From an uncultured Campylobacter sp. (GTDB lineage Bacteria; Campylobacterota; Campylobacteria; Campylobacterales; Campylobacteraceae): DNA of 15,964 bases. Positions 5,874 to 12,652 of this stretch are shown piece after piece. The stretch is from the NCBI GenBank assembly GCA_937875715.1, contig CALEHZ010000255.1, positions 1 through 15,964 on the forward strand, read 5' to 3'. Made by a program: the position numbers and the translations under genes. The notes beneath the pieces are model-generated. The model ran no database searches. It was not told the origin of the DNA and worked only from the letters and a program-made list of their open reading frames with translations. Numbering within the stretch: position 1 is the first letter of the stretch; every line of letters begins with the position of its first letter.

Positions 5874-8666
5874 ATGAAAAATCTAGCCCTAGAAGCAAGC
5901 GCAGGCACCGGCAAAACCTACAATCTCTCACTTCGCTTCATAGCACTTGTTTTAAGCAAAGAAAACGGCGAGTATAAAAATATCTCAAATATTTTAGCAA
6001 TTACTTTTACAAATAAAGCCGCAAATGAGATGAAAGAGCGTATTATTGGCTCGTTTATCTCGCTTGATGAAGCGCAAAATTTAGACAAATTAGACTTTTT
6101 AAGCAAAATGCTAAATATAAGCAAAGATGAGGTGCTAAAAAGGCAGCAAGAGCGCAAGGCGGCTTTTTTGGCAACTGAGCTTAGGATTTATACCTTTGAT
6201 GCTTTTTTTGGCAAGATTTTACGCCAATTTAGCCTAAATGCTGGGCTTATGCCTGATTTTGAAATTGATACAAAATTAGATTATAAAATCAATGAAAATT
6301 ATTTAAAAAATTTAGATTATAAAGAGCTTGAAAAGCTTGCTGTTTTCATTAGTTCTACTTTTAATAACGCGGCAGGCTATTTAGAAGCGATTAAAAAAAT
6401 GTCTTTGTATGACATTTCTTTTTTGCTTACACCAAAGCCTGATGAGAGCGAGCTTTGGCGTGATTTTGAAAATCTTAAAAAAATAGCCCAGCCAAACTGC
6501 GCTCCTAGATACCAAGATAAATTTAATATCACAAAACCTAATCAAATTGCCCAGCTTTTATTTAGTCCTACTGGCTACAAAGAGCCACAAAAAGCTATCA
6601 ATAATTGCCCTTTTGAAAAAGAAAAGCTTATAAAATCCTTAGAAGATTATTTCATAAAATTCAAAGAATATAAAATTTCACATTTTTTTGAATACATAAA
6701 AGAGTATAAAAAAGCTAGAAATAAAATGCTAAAAAATTCAAACAAGCTTGATTTTAGCGATGTTAGCTTGTTTTTGTATGAAATGCTAAAAAACGGCGAG
6801 AAAAAAATTGATATAAATGAGCTATATTTTAGGCTAGATGGAAAAATCAGCGATATTTTGATTGATGAGTTTCAAGACACAAATGCCTTACAATACGAAA
6901 TTATGATGCCGCTAATCAGCGAAGCGCTTGCTGGCAAGGGTCAAAATGAAGACATTGGAAGTTTATTTTATGTAGGCGATATAAAACAAAGTATTTATGG
7001 CTTTCGTGATGCGCAAAAGGACATTTTTGAGCATTTATACAAGGTGAAATTTCCACAGCAAATAAAAAATGAAAGCCTTGATAAAAACTACCGAAGTGAT
7101 GAAAATATCGTAAAATTCATTGATGAAAAATTCGCAGCAGTTTATGAGCAAAATCACACAAAATACTTAAAACAAAAAGTAGCTAGCGATGAAAGTGGAT
7201 ATGTAGAAATCGTTAGTTTTGCTGGGCAAAACTGCAAAGAAGAGCTAAAAAGCTTTGAAGAAGTTTTAATTAATAGGCTGAATTTTTTAAAAGAACAAAA
7301 CATAGATGAGAGCGATATTACCATACTTTGCTGGCAAAATAAAGACATTGCTATGATAAAAGATTTGCTTTTAGGCTCTGGTTTTAAAGTCGCTAGCAAA
7401 GCTAGGGAATTAACGGAATTAAGGCAGATTAAGCTGGTTTTGGAGTATTTGAATTTTGCGCTTTTTAAAAGCGAGTATTCGCAAAAGCTTTTAGAACAAT
7501 TTGGCTTTAAGGCTGATGAAAAGGTAAAAATTCACATAAACAGCCCAGAAAAAACTTTAAAAATAATTGCTTCAAAGCTTGGAATAGACGAGTTTGAGCC
7601 AAATATGCTTTTGCTTTATGAACTAGCGATTGCTTCAAAAAATATTTATGAATTTTTTAAAGAGATCAAAAAAACAGAGGCAAAAGCCCATATAGGCGCA
7701 AGCGAGGGCATAAATATAATGACTGTGCATAAAAGCAAGGGTCTTGGCTTTGAGCACTGTATAATTTGTGATAATATGAGTCCAAAAAACAACGACAAAA
7801 ACGCATTTCTAAGCTATTTTGATCTAGCAAAAAATTCTTGGCAAATCACGCTAAATGACAAAGTCCTAGAATACCTCAAAATTGACGAGCACATCAGGCA
7901 AAAAGTAGAACAAAACGACAAAGACGAGCAAATAAACAAACAATACGTAGCATTTACAAGAGCCAAACACAGCCTAATCGCGCTTTGCGCAAATAGCGAG
8001 CACGGCGCATATCCAAGCTATTTTAAGCCTTATGGAACAAAAGTAAAAGAGCAAAAAGAACCGGTGCTATTTTTAAAAGATGAAAAAATCGGGCAAATCA
8101 AAAAAGCAGAGCCAAAAGCAGCGCAAAAAGAGCCTTTAGAAAATTCAAAAATGCCAGTTTTTCAAAAAGTTAGCAGGCAAAATGTAAGCGCAACGCCGCC
8201 AAGCAAAATTGAATTTTCTAGCTTAGAGAGCGTTTATTTTGGCAAGGCGCTGCATTATGCTTTTGAGATGAGTGGCGATTTTAGCGCATCTTGCGTAGAA
8301 TTTGGCGTGCTAGCTAGCTTTAACAAATACGGCGCAAAGCTTGAAAACAGCGCATTTGAAAATATCAAAGCTAGAATTTTAAACTTTGCAAAGCTAAAAG
8401 AGCGTGAATTTTCTGGCTTTAAAATGCTAAAAGAGCAAGAAATTTTATATAATTCTAAGCTTTTGCGCCTTGATTTGTTGCTTGTAAATGACGAAAAAAT
8501 CGTCATTATCGACTATAAAAGTAGTTTTAGCGCCGCTACAAACAGCAGCGAACAAATGCAAAACTACATAAAAGCTATAAATGAAATCTACGCAAAGCCC
8601 ACAAACGCATACTTTGCGGTCTTTGATGGGCAAAACAACTGCATTTTAAAAGAAGTTATGCTTTGA
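5874..8666 (+). CDS. addA: AddA, ATP-dependent helicase/nuclease subunit
   Basis: This 930-aa UvrD/Rep-type (SF1A) helicase with a C-terminal nuclease domain is the motor of AddAB. Motifs appear in order: Walker A ASAGTGKT at 8-15; Ia ITFTNKAANEMK; motif II IDEFQDT at 330-336; motif III GDIKQSIYGFR from 368; motif IV NYRSD with R407; motif V TVHKSKGLGFE from 617; motif VI VAFTRAKH with R696. The RecB-family nuclease has GKALHYAFE, D867 in LRLDLLLV, D880 and K882 in IIDYKSS, then the QMQNYIKAI helix. ATG 5874 is chosen because Walker A must sit near the N-terminus and GGAAG precedes it; the in-frame upstream start at 5793 would overlap addB by 80 nt. Length is shorter than the ~1230 residues of Bacillus AddA, as expected for this group. 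Operon with addB and the FixH-like gene. Confidence 0.96.
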   Translation: MKNLALEASAGTGKTYNLSLRFIALVLSKENGEYKNISNILAITFTNKAANEMKERIIGSFISLDEAQNLDKLDFLSKMLNISKDEVLKRQQERKAAFLATELRIYTFDAFFGKILRQFSLNAGLMPDFEIDTKLDYKINENYLKNLDYKELEKLAVFISSTFNNAAGYLEAIKKMSLYDISFLLTPKPDESELWRDFENLKKIAQPNCAPRYQDKFNITKPNQIAQLLFSPTGYKEPQKAINNCPFEKEKLIKSLEDYFIKFKEYKISHFFEYIKEYKKARNKMLKNSNKLDFSDVSLFLYEMLKNGEKKIDINELYFRLDGKISDILIDEFQDTNALQYEIMMPLISEALAGKGQNEDIGSLFYVGDIKQSIYGFRDAQKDIFEHLYKVKFPQQIKNESLDKNYRSDENIVKFIDEKFAAVYEQNHTKYLKQKVASDESGYVEIVSFAGQNCKEELKSFEEVLINRLNFLKEQNIDESDITILCWQNKDIAMIKDLLLGSGFKVASKARELTELRQIKLVLEYLNFALFKSEYSQKLLEQFGFKADEKVKIHINSPEKTLKIIASKLGIDEFEPNMLLLYELAIASKNIYEFFKEIKKTEAKAHIGASEGINIMTVHKSKGLGFEHCIICDNMSPKNNDKNAFLSYFDLAKNSWQITLNDKVLEYLKIDEHIRQKVEQNDKDEQINKQYVAFTRAKHSLIALCANSEHGAYPSYFKPYGTKVKEQKEPVLFLKDEKIGQIKKAEPKAAQKEPLENSKMPVFQKVSRQNVSATPPSKIEFSSLESVYFGKALHYAFEMSGDFSASCVEFGVLASFNKYGAKLENSAFENIKARILNFAKLKEREFSGFKMLKEQEILYNSKLLRLDLLLVNDEKIVIIDYKSSFSAATNSSEQMQNYIKAINEIYAKPTNAYFAVFDGQNNCILKEVML

Positions 8667-8724
8667 ATTTTTTGGAATTTTTTGCTGCGCCGCTGGGCGA
8701 ATTTTATAAAATTCAAAGCTTTTT
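8660..8724 (+). terminator. addA terminator overlapping the stop codon
   Basis: GCTTTGAATTTT (8660-8671) is the exact complement of AAAATTCAAAGC (8708-8719), a perfect 12-bp stem followed by five T (8720-8724). The addA stop codon TGA (8664-8666) lies inside the left arm. The 36-nt loop contains a smaller CGCC-GCTG-GGCG hairpin and the palindrome at 8699-8714. A ribosome at the stop codon would block the stem, so termination may be coupled to release of addA translation. Confidence 0.75.
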
Positions 8725-8735
8725 AATATACATTT

Positions 8736-8852
8736 ATGCTAGATTCTAAGGCTAGAAAGTTTTTAACATCGCTGCAAGATTTGCCATCATTAGAGCAAAA
8801 TTTTACTGATGTTGCGTATTTTATCAAATTATTAGAGCTTGTACGTTTTTAA
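8736..8852 (+). CDS. 38-codon open frame, possible gene remnant
   Basis: The frame runs from ATG 8736 to TAA 8850-8852 and would encode a 38-residue peptide starting MLDSKARKFLTSL and ending FIKLLELVRF. The composition is plausible for Campylobacter coding sequence and for an amphipathic helical protein, but there is no Shine-Dalgarno site, and an in-frame stop at 8724-8726 closes it upstream. It may be the remnant of a longer gene or chance. I do not recognise it. Confidence 0.2.
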   Translation: MLDSKARKFLTSLQDLPSLEQNFTDVAYFIKLLELVRF

Positions 8853-8899
8853 CTGCTGTGCAAACACTATTAGTGGATGTTGCTTTTTTTTCTTTGTTT

Positions 8900-8934
8900 A
8901 ATAAGAGCTTGAATTTTATAAAAGCCTTCTTATT
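8900..8934. repeat. Interrupted inverted repeat at the end of the microprotein gene
   Basis: AATAAGA (8900-8906) pairs with TCTTATT (8928-8934), with an inner GCTT/AAGC pairing around GAATTTTATAA. It touches the stop codon of the minus-strand microprotein. No T-run follows on either strand, so it could be a 3' processing or stabilising structure instead of a true terminator. Confidence 0.5.
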
Positions 8935-9014
8935 TAAAGAGTAAGACTTAAAATAAAAGCTACAACAAAGCTTAATATACCGATAATCACAAGAGTAAGC
9001 AGAATATGCTTCAT
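8934..9014 (-). CDS. 26-residue hydrophobic single-helix microprotein
   Basis: ATG (9012-9014) is preceded by AAAGGAAAAAC, a good Campylobacter ribosome binding site, and the frame ends at TAA 8934-8936. The peptide begins MKHILLTLVIIGIL and ends AFILSLTL: a short basic start and then an almost continuous hydrophobic stretch, enough for one membrane helix. Such peptides often regulate or stabilise larger membrane complexes (as with CydX or MgrB), but nothing here names a partner and I recognise no family. A terminator-like hairpin stands only 23 nt upstream, so expression may be controlled by attenuation. The longer frame in another phase over 8824-9066 is judged a shadow. Confidence 0.5.
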   Translation of the reverse strand: MKHILLTLVIIGILSFVVAFILSLTL

Positions 9015-9037
9015 GTTTTTCCTTTTGGATTTTGTGT

Positions 9038-9065
9038 AAAAAATGGGACTTAAAACTAAGCCCCA
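9038..9065 (-). terminator. Terminator-like hairpin directly upstream of the microprotein
   Basis: Read on the minus strand, 9065-9057 pairs with 9052-9044 (9 bp with one A-C mismatch, 4-nt loop), followed by six T (9043-9038). It could end transcription coming from the chemoreceptor gene, or act as an attenuator for the microprotein that starts at 9014. There is too little room for a full promoter between it and that start codon. Confidence 0.65.
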
Positions 9066-9078
9066 CACTTACAAAGGA

Positions 9079-9158
9079 AGCACCAGAGAGTGCTATAAAT
9101 GGCTAGCCTGTTTACAAGACAGGCTAGGCTAAAAGCCACTTTTTAGCTAACTTTAGCC
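9079..9158. other. Cluster of hairpins in the intergenic region
   Basis: Three perfect stems follow one another. AGCAC/GTGCT pairs 9079-9083 with 9090-9094. CTAGCCTGT/ACAGGCTAG pairs 9103-9111 with 9119-9127 around a 7-nt loop. GCTAAAA/TTTTAGC pairs 9128-9134 with 9141-9147, and this last can instead form GGCTAAA/TTTAGCC (9127-9133 with 9152-9158). The alternative pairing suggests either a switching leader on the minus strand upstream of the microprotein or a stable small RNA. It matches no tRNA, tmRNA or riboswitch I know. TTTATA at about 9095-9100 could be a minus-strand -10 region. Confidence 0.45.
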
Positions 9159-9172
9159 AAAAAGACGCCATT

Positions 9173-9228
9173 TGAATTTTTTAAAACTTGTGAATTTTTT
9201 AAAACTTTTGAATTTTTTAAAAAATTCA
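9173..9228. repeat. Three-copy 18-nt tandem repeat TGAATTTTTTAAAACTT
   Basis: Copies start at 9173, 9191 and 9209 with a period of 18 nt. The third copy diverges into the palindrome TGAATTTTTTAAAAAATTCA. This is a variant of the AAAATTC palindrome family, with TTTTTTAAAA in place of TTTTATAAAA. No coding capacity is seen across it. Confidence 0.8.
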
Positions 9229-9317
9229 CTTTAATTCTCAAATTTCTTTTAAGGTAAAAAATTCAGTCCAAAGCCAAAAAATTTAAATAAATTTTCTAAA
9301 TTTTCTAGCCCCAGTTT

Positions 9318-11360
9318 TTAAAATTTCTTTTTATCTGTATCTGCTAATATTTCTTGGATTATATTATTAACAGAATTTGTTATATTGCCTGAGTTGCTTG
9401 CTATTTGGCTATTTTGCTGTGTTAGCTCGTTTAGCTTGGCTACTGCATCATTTATCTCATTTACATTATCTGTTTGAGTATTGATTTGAGAGCTCATATC
9501 GGTTATGCTTTGAACCAAAATATTTACATTTGCTTCAATTTCTGCTAGGCATTTATTTGTTCTCTCAGCTAGATTACGCACCTCATCAGCCACGACTGAA
9601 AATCCTCTGCCGTGCTCGCCAGCACGAGCTGCTTCGATAGCTGCATTTAGCGCTAGTAAGTTTGTCTGATCAGCCAAATCCCTAATCATAGAAATAATGC
9701 TTTTTATATCACCTGCTTGCTGGATAGTGCTTTTGCTTCTATCTTGTATAGTTTGCATAGAGCTTGTTATTTCAACTACTTTATTAGATGTAGCATCTAG
9801 GCTGCTTGCTGCCTGGCTGGCACTTTGGGTTAGTTCATTTACAGCTTTTTTTAGCTCATCACTGTTACTAGCTAGTTTATAAGCAAAATCTTTTGATGTA
9901 TTTAGCATTTTGCGGATTTCTTCGCCAAGTGCGTTTGTTACTTGTTCTACTTTACCATTTGCATTATCTATATTATCTCTAAAATCAAGCTTGGTATATT
10001 TATCAAAAATATTTAGAATTTTATGTAAATCATTACCCACAGCACTAGCAAGCAAGTCAAGCAAAGAATTCACAGCATCTTTTAGCTTAGCTAGATTTGG
10101 ATTGCTTGTATTGCCATCTATTCTTTCATTGATTATTCCAGATTTAGCAATATCAATGATTCTTAGGCTTTCTTTTACTATTTTTTGATCTTCTTCTACA
10201 TCTTTTTTGGCTACATCTACATATTTATTTATCATCATTGCCATTTTGCCCAGTTCATCATTTGCTCTGATTTTTATAGGCTCTAATTTTACTGGCTTAT
10301 GTGCTAAAAACTCAAAGAATCCATGTAGATAATTTAGCACCACTACTATTCTATCACCTACGATTTTTCGCACCGCAAAATTAACTACCAAAGTAACTAT
10401 TATTATAATAATAATCGTAGCTATAGCAATCAAAGTAATCATAGAATAAAGATTTGATAAAACTTCTTTTTTAGGTGCAGTAGTCATTATATACCAGCTT
10501 TCTTCTATGCCTTGAAAAGATATTTCTTTAAGCGCTAGATAAGAGCTCTCACCACCATAAGATACAAAATCATCAATTATAAGAAGTGGAGTTTTATTTT
10601 TTATAGCTTGGGCTATTTCTGCAGCATTTGTATTTACATCTGTGATTATTTTAGCCCAAATATTTCTATCAGTGTGAGCTGCTATTCTAGCATTTTGAGT
10701 TAGCAGCACTCTTAAATCACCTTTAAACAAAGAAAATTGATTGCTTGTAATTAAATTTGATACTTCTTCTAAGTTTAGCAAAATTCCAGCTACACCGACA
10801 TTGTTGCCATTTTTGTCCTGCACACTTTGAGCAAGGGCAACACCAAAAAAGCTAGTGCCATTTATATTAAAAATCTGTGTAATACCAATATGTGGCTTTT
10901 TCTCTTTTAAAGCAGTTTTTATTACAGCTAGTTCAGACACCCAGCCTTGATTTGGGATTTCTTTGACATCGCCATAGCTTTTTTGATTTAAATCTTGTGA
11001 TAGATATTTTATGCTCTCGCCATTATAGTTTTCTATATATAAAAACGCATATTTTCCCCAGTTTGATGCATCAAGCTTCTCATCTAAACTAGCAAAAATA
11101 TCTTCTTTACTAGCATTATTAGCAAGTCTTTTATTTATAGAAATAACAGCACTTTGAAGTGAAACTTGACTTTCATTGAAAATGCCTTGGACATAGTTGC
11201 CATACCTTGCAGCAGCGACTTGCAGCATTTTTTCAGCATCAGCTACGCTATTTTTATTGATTTGATAGCCTAGCACTATACCGAGCACGACTAGTGCTAC
11301 TAGCACTATACCACTTACAAAGGTGCTAATCTTAGCACCTATACCTAGATTTTTAAACAT
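9318..11360 (-). CDS. Methyl-accepting chemotaxis protein with periplasmic Cache domain
   Basis: This 680-aa transmembrane receptor would signal ligand binding to CheA/CheW and so control flagellar rotation. TM1 is at about residues 13-33 and TM2 at about 307-330. Between them is a ~270-residue periplasmic domain with dCache_1 features, such as the YIENYNGES segment near 109 and the [13 protein letters not shown] end at about 289-301. A HAMP-like region follows (about 330-400), then the cytoplasmic signalling domain. The hairpin tip is very well conserved: [20 protein letters not shown] starts at 561, followed by [21 protein letters not shown] to 601. There is no C-terminal CheR-binding pentapeptide; the protein ends DTDKKKF. 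ATG 11360 follows AAAGGAG at ideal spacing. The ligand cannot be predicted reliably; many Campylobacter dCache receptors bind amino acids or organic acids. It lies 41 nt after the small secreted-protein gene. Confidence 0.95.
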   Translation of the reverse strand: MFKNLGIGAKISTFVSGIVLVALVVLGIVLGYQINKNSVADAEKMLQVAAARYGNYVQGIFNESQVSLQSAVISINKRLANNASKEDIFASLDEKLDASNWGKYAFLYIENYNGESIKYLSQDLNQKSYGDVKEIPNQGWVSELAVIKTALKEKKPHIGITQIFNINGTSFFGVALAQSVQDKNGNNVGVAGILLNLEEVSNLITSNQFSLFKGDLRVLLTQNARIAAHTDRNIWAKIITDVNTNAAEIAQAIKNKTPLLIIDDFVSYGGESSYLALKEISFQGIEESWYIMTTAPKKEVLSNLYSMITLIAIATIIIIIIVTLVVNFAVRKIVGDRIVVVLNYLHGFFEFLAHKPVKLEPIKIRANDELGKMAMMINKYVDVAKKDVEEDQKIVKESLRIIDIAKSGIINERIDGNTSNPNLAKLKDAVNSLLDLLASAVGNDLHKILNIFDKYTKLDFRDNIDNANGKVEQVTNALGEEIRKMLNTSKDFAYKLASNSDELKKAVNELTQSASQAASSLDATSNKVVEITSSMQTIQDRSKSTIQQAGDIKSIISMIRDLADQTNLLALNAAIEAARAGEHGRGFSVVADEVRNLAERTNKCLAEIEANVNILVQSITDMSSQINTQTDNVNEINDAVAKLNELTQQNSQIASNSGNITNSVNNIIQEILADTDKKKF

Positions 11361-11401
11361 GTTACTCCTTTGTTTATTTGTTGTTTTTGTTTATTTTTTT
11401 A

Positions 11402-11635
11402 TTATTTTTTTATAGTTTCATTAAAGTCCTTAGTAAGCACAATGAGGCAACGCTCTAGTTTTCTAGCTTCGCAAGGACGATCAAGCATGTTATTTTCTAT
11501 CCATCTTTGTATATCTTTTACTTTATGTTCTTGTGGCTTTGGTGCGTTATATGCCTCTATCATTGCCGCACACTCAGTATGCTCACTGGCAAGTAAATAA
11601 ATACTAAAAAAACAAATAGGAAAAATTTTAAGCAC
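11402..11635 (-). CDS. Small secreted Cys-containing protein, function unknown
   Basis: The start is GTG 11635, supported by TTTGGAG five nt upstream. The 77-aa product opens MLKIFPICFFSIYLLASE, a convincing signal peptide with likely cleavage near LLAS-EH, leaving a mature domain of about 60 residues. The mature part has cysteines in HTECAAMI, DRPCEARK and LERCLIVL, and WIENNML in between. It resembles small periplasmic helical proteins with disulfides, but I recognise no named family. Its position just upstream of the chemoreceptor gene on the same strand suggests co-transcription, and a periplasmic ligand-related role is conceivable but unproven. Confidence 0.7.
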   Translation of the reverse strand: MLKIFPICFFSIYLLASEHTECAAMIEAYNAPKPQEHKVKDIQRWIENNMLDRPCEARKLERCLIVLTKDFNETIKK

Positions 11636-11659
11636 AAATACTCCAAAATTTCAAAATAT

Positions 11660-11675
11660 GAATTTTATAAAATTC
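11660..11675. repeat. Palindrome GAATTTTATAAAATTC
   Basis: This perfect 16-bp palindrome lies in the gap between two minus-strand genes and is identical to the cores at 2874-2889 and 8699-8714. Read on the minus strand it contains TATAAAAT, so it could double as a -10 region for the small secreted protein and chemoreceptor genes. Confidence 0.75.
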
Positions 11676-11696
11676 AAACTATTTTTATTATCTTAA

Positions 11697-12128
11697 CTAC
11701 ACCCTTGCTTTATTTAAGGTGGCAATTTTTTCTATTGTCAAATTATTTATACGTGAGCAATATAAGTTATTATAAATATCATGACAAAGCTCTTTGTAAA
11801 TAGTTTTAATAGTAGAAATTTGTCTATCTGGGGTAAGCTCTGTTCTAGCAAGCTCTACAAAATTTACAGATATAAAGCCTCTTGCATCAACTAGCCTGTC
11901 GTGTATTCCTTCATAAAGTATCTCGTATAGTTCTGTATCACTTAGCGAATTACCCGCTCTGTGACAAACTCTAATGAAGTTTAAGTCGTAAAATAGTTGC
12001 GTTATAGTTTTTTCTTGGTTTTGTGGGCTGTCTTTAAAACACACAATTTTTACTATATGCAAAAATATTTTCATACTTTCGTCTTTGTAATGCTTTTTTA
12101 TGCTTGCGTTTCTGTCTAATATTGCCAT
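11697..12128 (-). CDS. Hypothetical 143-aa cytosolic protein
   Basis: ATG 12128 is chosen because AAAGGAAG (12133-12140) precedes it by four nt; the longer frame to 12221 would run through the promoter and the junction. The 143-residue product (MAILDRNASIKKHY at the start, NKARV at the end) has no signal peptide or membrane helix. It is predicted mainly helical, with cysteines at about 30, 55, 115 and 124 and a central segment LYEILYEGIHDRLVDARGFIS. Composition and ribosome binding site fit the Campylobacter block. I do not recognise a family. It is the first gene of the minus-strand group that includes the secreted protein and the chemoreceptor. Confidence 0.72.
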   Translation of the reverse strand: MAILDRNASIKKHYKDESMKIFLHIVKIVCFKDSPQNQEKTITQLFYDLNFIRVCHRAGNSLSDTELYEILYEGIHDRLVDARGFISVNFVELARTELTPDRQISTIKTIYKELCHDIYNNLYCSRINNLTIEKIATLNKARV

Positions 12129-12165
12129 TTTTCTTCCTTTGTTGATGTTTAAAATGCGAGTGCGA

Positions 12166-12174
12166 ATTGTAGCA
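12166..12174 (-). promoter_or_regulatory. Extended -10 promoter for the 143-aa protein gene
   Basis: On the minus strand TGC-TACAAT reads from 12174 to 12166, an extended -10 box. T-tracts lie upstream (complement of the A-rich run at about 12176-12190), in the Campylobacter style without a -35 box. The predicted start near 12159 gives a leader of about 30 nt. The T-tracts coincide with the proposed junction, so the native promoter may be cut there. Confidence 0.55.
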
Positions 12175-12190
12175 GAAAATAAATAAAAAA

Positions 12191-12574
12191 GAATATCTTG
12201 ATGGTGGAATTGCTGATTCAATCCCTCTTAAATTTTTGGAATCAATAAAGTGCGATAAAAAGGTTGTTATACTGACTCAACCTAAAGGATATGTTAAAGG
12301 TCCAAATAAACTTATGCCTCTTCTAAAATTGTTATATAGAAAATATCCTAATATGCTTGAAAAAATGAAAAATCGTCACATTGAATATAATAAACAAGTA
12401 GATTATGTAAATCGATGTGAAGAAAAAGGAAATATTTTTGTAATTAGACCTGATGAAAAATTAGACATAGGACATATTTGTCATGATTCAGATAGAATTG
12501 AAGCAATATATGCTTATGGCCGTAAAATAGCAGGACAAATATTAGAAGATTTAAAAAATTATTTAAGTGAATAA
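12191..12574 (+). pseudogene. Patatin-like phospholipase, 3' fragment (5' part missing)
   Basis: The frame is open from 12173 to TAA 12572-12574, and recognisable protein begins at about 12191 with EYLDGGIADSIPLKFLES. DGG is the catalytic Asp motif of the Ser-Asp dyad in patatin-like phospholipases (RssA/YjjU-like). The rest (ILTQPKGYVKGPNKLMPL, LYRKYPNMLEKMKNRHIEYN, IFVIRPDEKLDIG) matches the C-terminal part of Firmicutes patatin-family proteins of about 280 residues. The first ~150 residues, including the oxyanion Gly-rich loop and the GXSXG nucleophile, are absent; a TAG at 12170-12172 and Campylobacter-like promoter sequence stand in their place. No start codon or ribosome binding site fits. 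This is a truncated gene at an assembly or recombination junction, not a functional enzyme. Confidence 0.85.
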
Positions 12575-12584
12575 ATTTAAATTA

Positions 12585-12613
12585 TTGACATTAAATAAAT
12601 ATAATAGTACAAT
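12585..12613 (+). promoter_or_regulatory. Consensus sigma-A/sigma-70 promoter (TTGACA-N17-TACAAT)
   Basis: A perfect -35 (TTGACA, 12585-12590) is separated by exactly 17 nt from TACAAT (12608-12613). Transcription should start near 12620, inside an AGATTTA/TAAATCT inverted repeat (12614-12620 with 12633-12639), a possible operator or leader hairpin. GGAGG (12643-12647) sits five nt before the ATG. This layout is Firmicutes-like and unlike the promoters seen before 12180. Confidence 0.8.
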
Positions 12614-12652
12614 AGATTTATCAGTTAATAAATAAATCTAACGGAGGCTGTT

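Noticed and set aside
5793..5876. Earlier addA start at 5793
   Set aside because: It would overlap addB by 80 nt and add 27 residues before the Walker A motif; ATG 5874 has a GGAAG site and the normal N-terminal length.
8824..9066. 80-codon minus-strand frame
   Set aside because: It starts inside the terminator stem, has no ribosome binding site, and overlaps the better-supported 26-residue microprotein in another phase.
9079..9158. tRNA gene
   Set aside because: The stems do not form a cloverleaf, and there is no T-loop GTTCGA-like box or acceptor pairing.
12129..12221. 31-residue N-terminal extension of the 143-aa protein
   Set aside because: It would be translated from the promoter and across the proposed junction, and ATG 12128 has a strong ribosome binding site.
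12236..12574. 112-residue gene starting at a TTG codon
   Set aside because: The patatin homology continues upstream in frame to about 12191, so the TTG is an internal Leu codon and the gene is truncated, not short.
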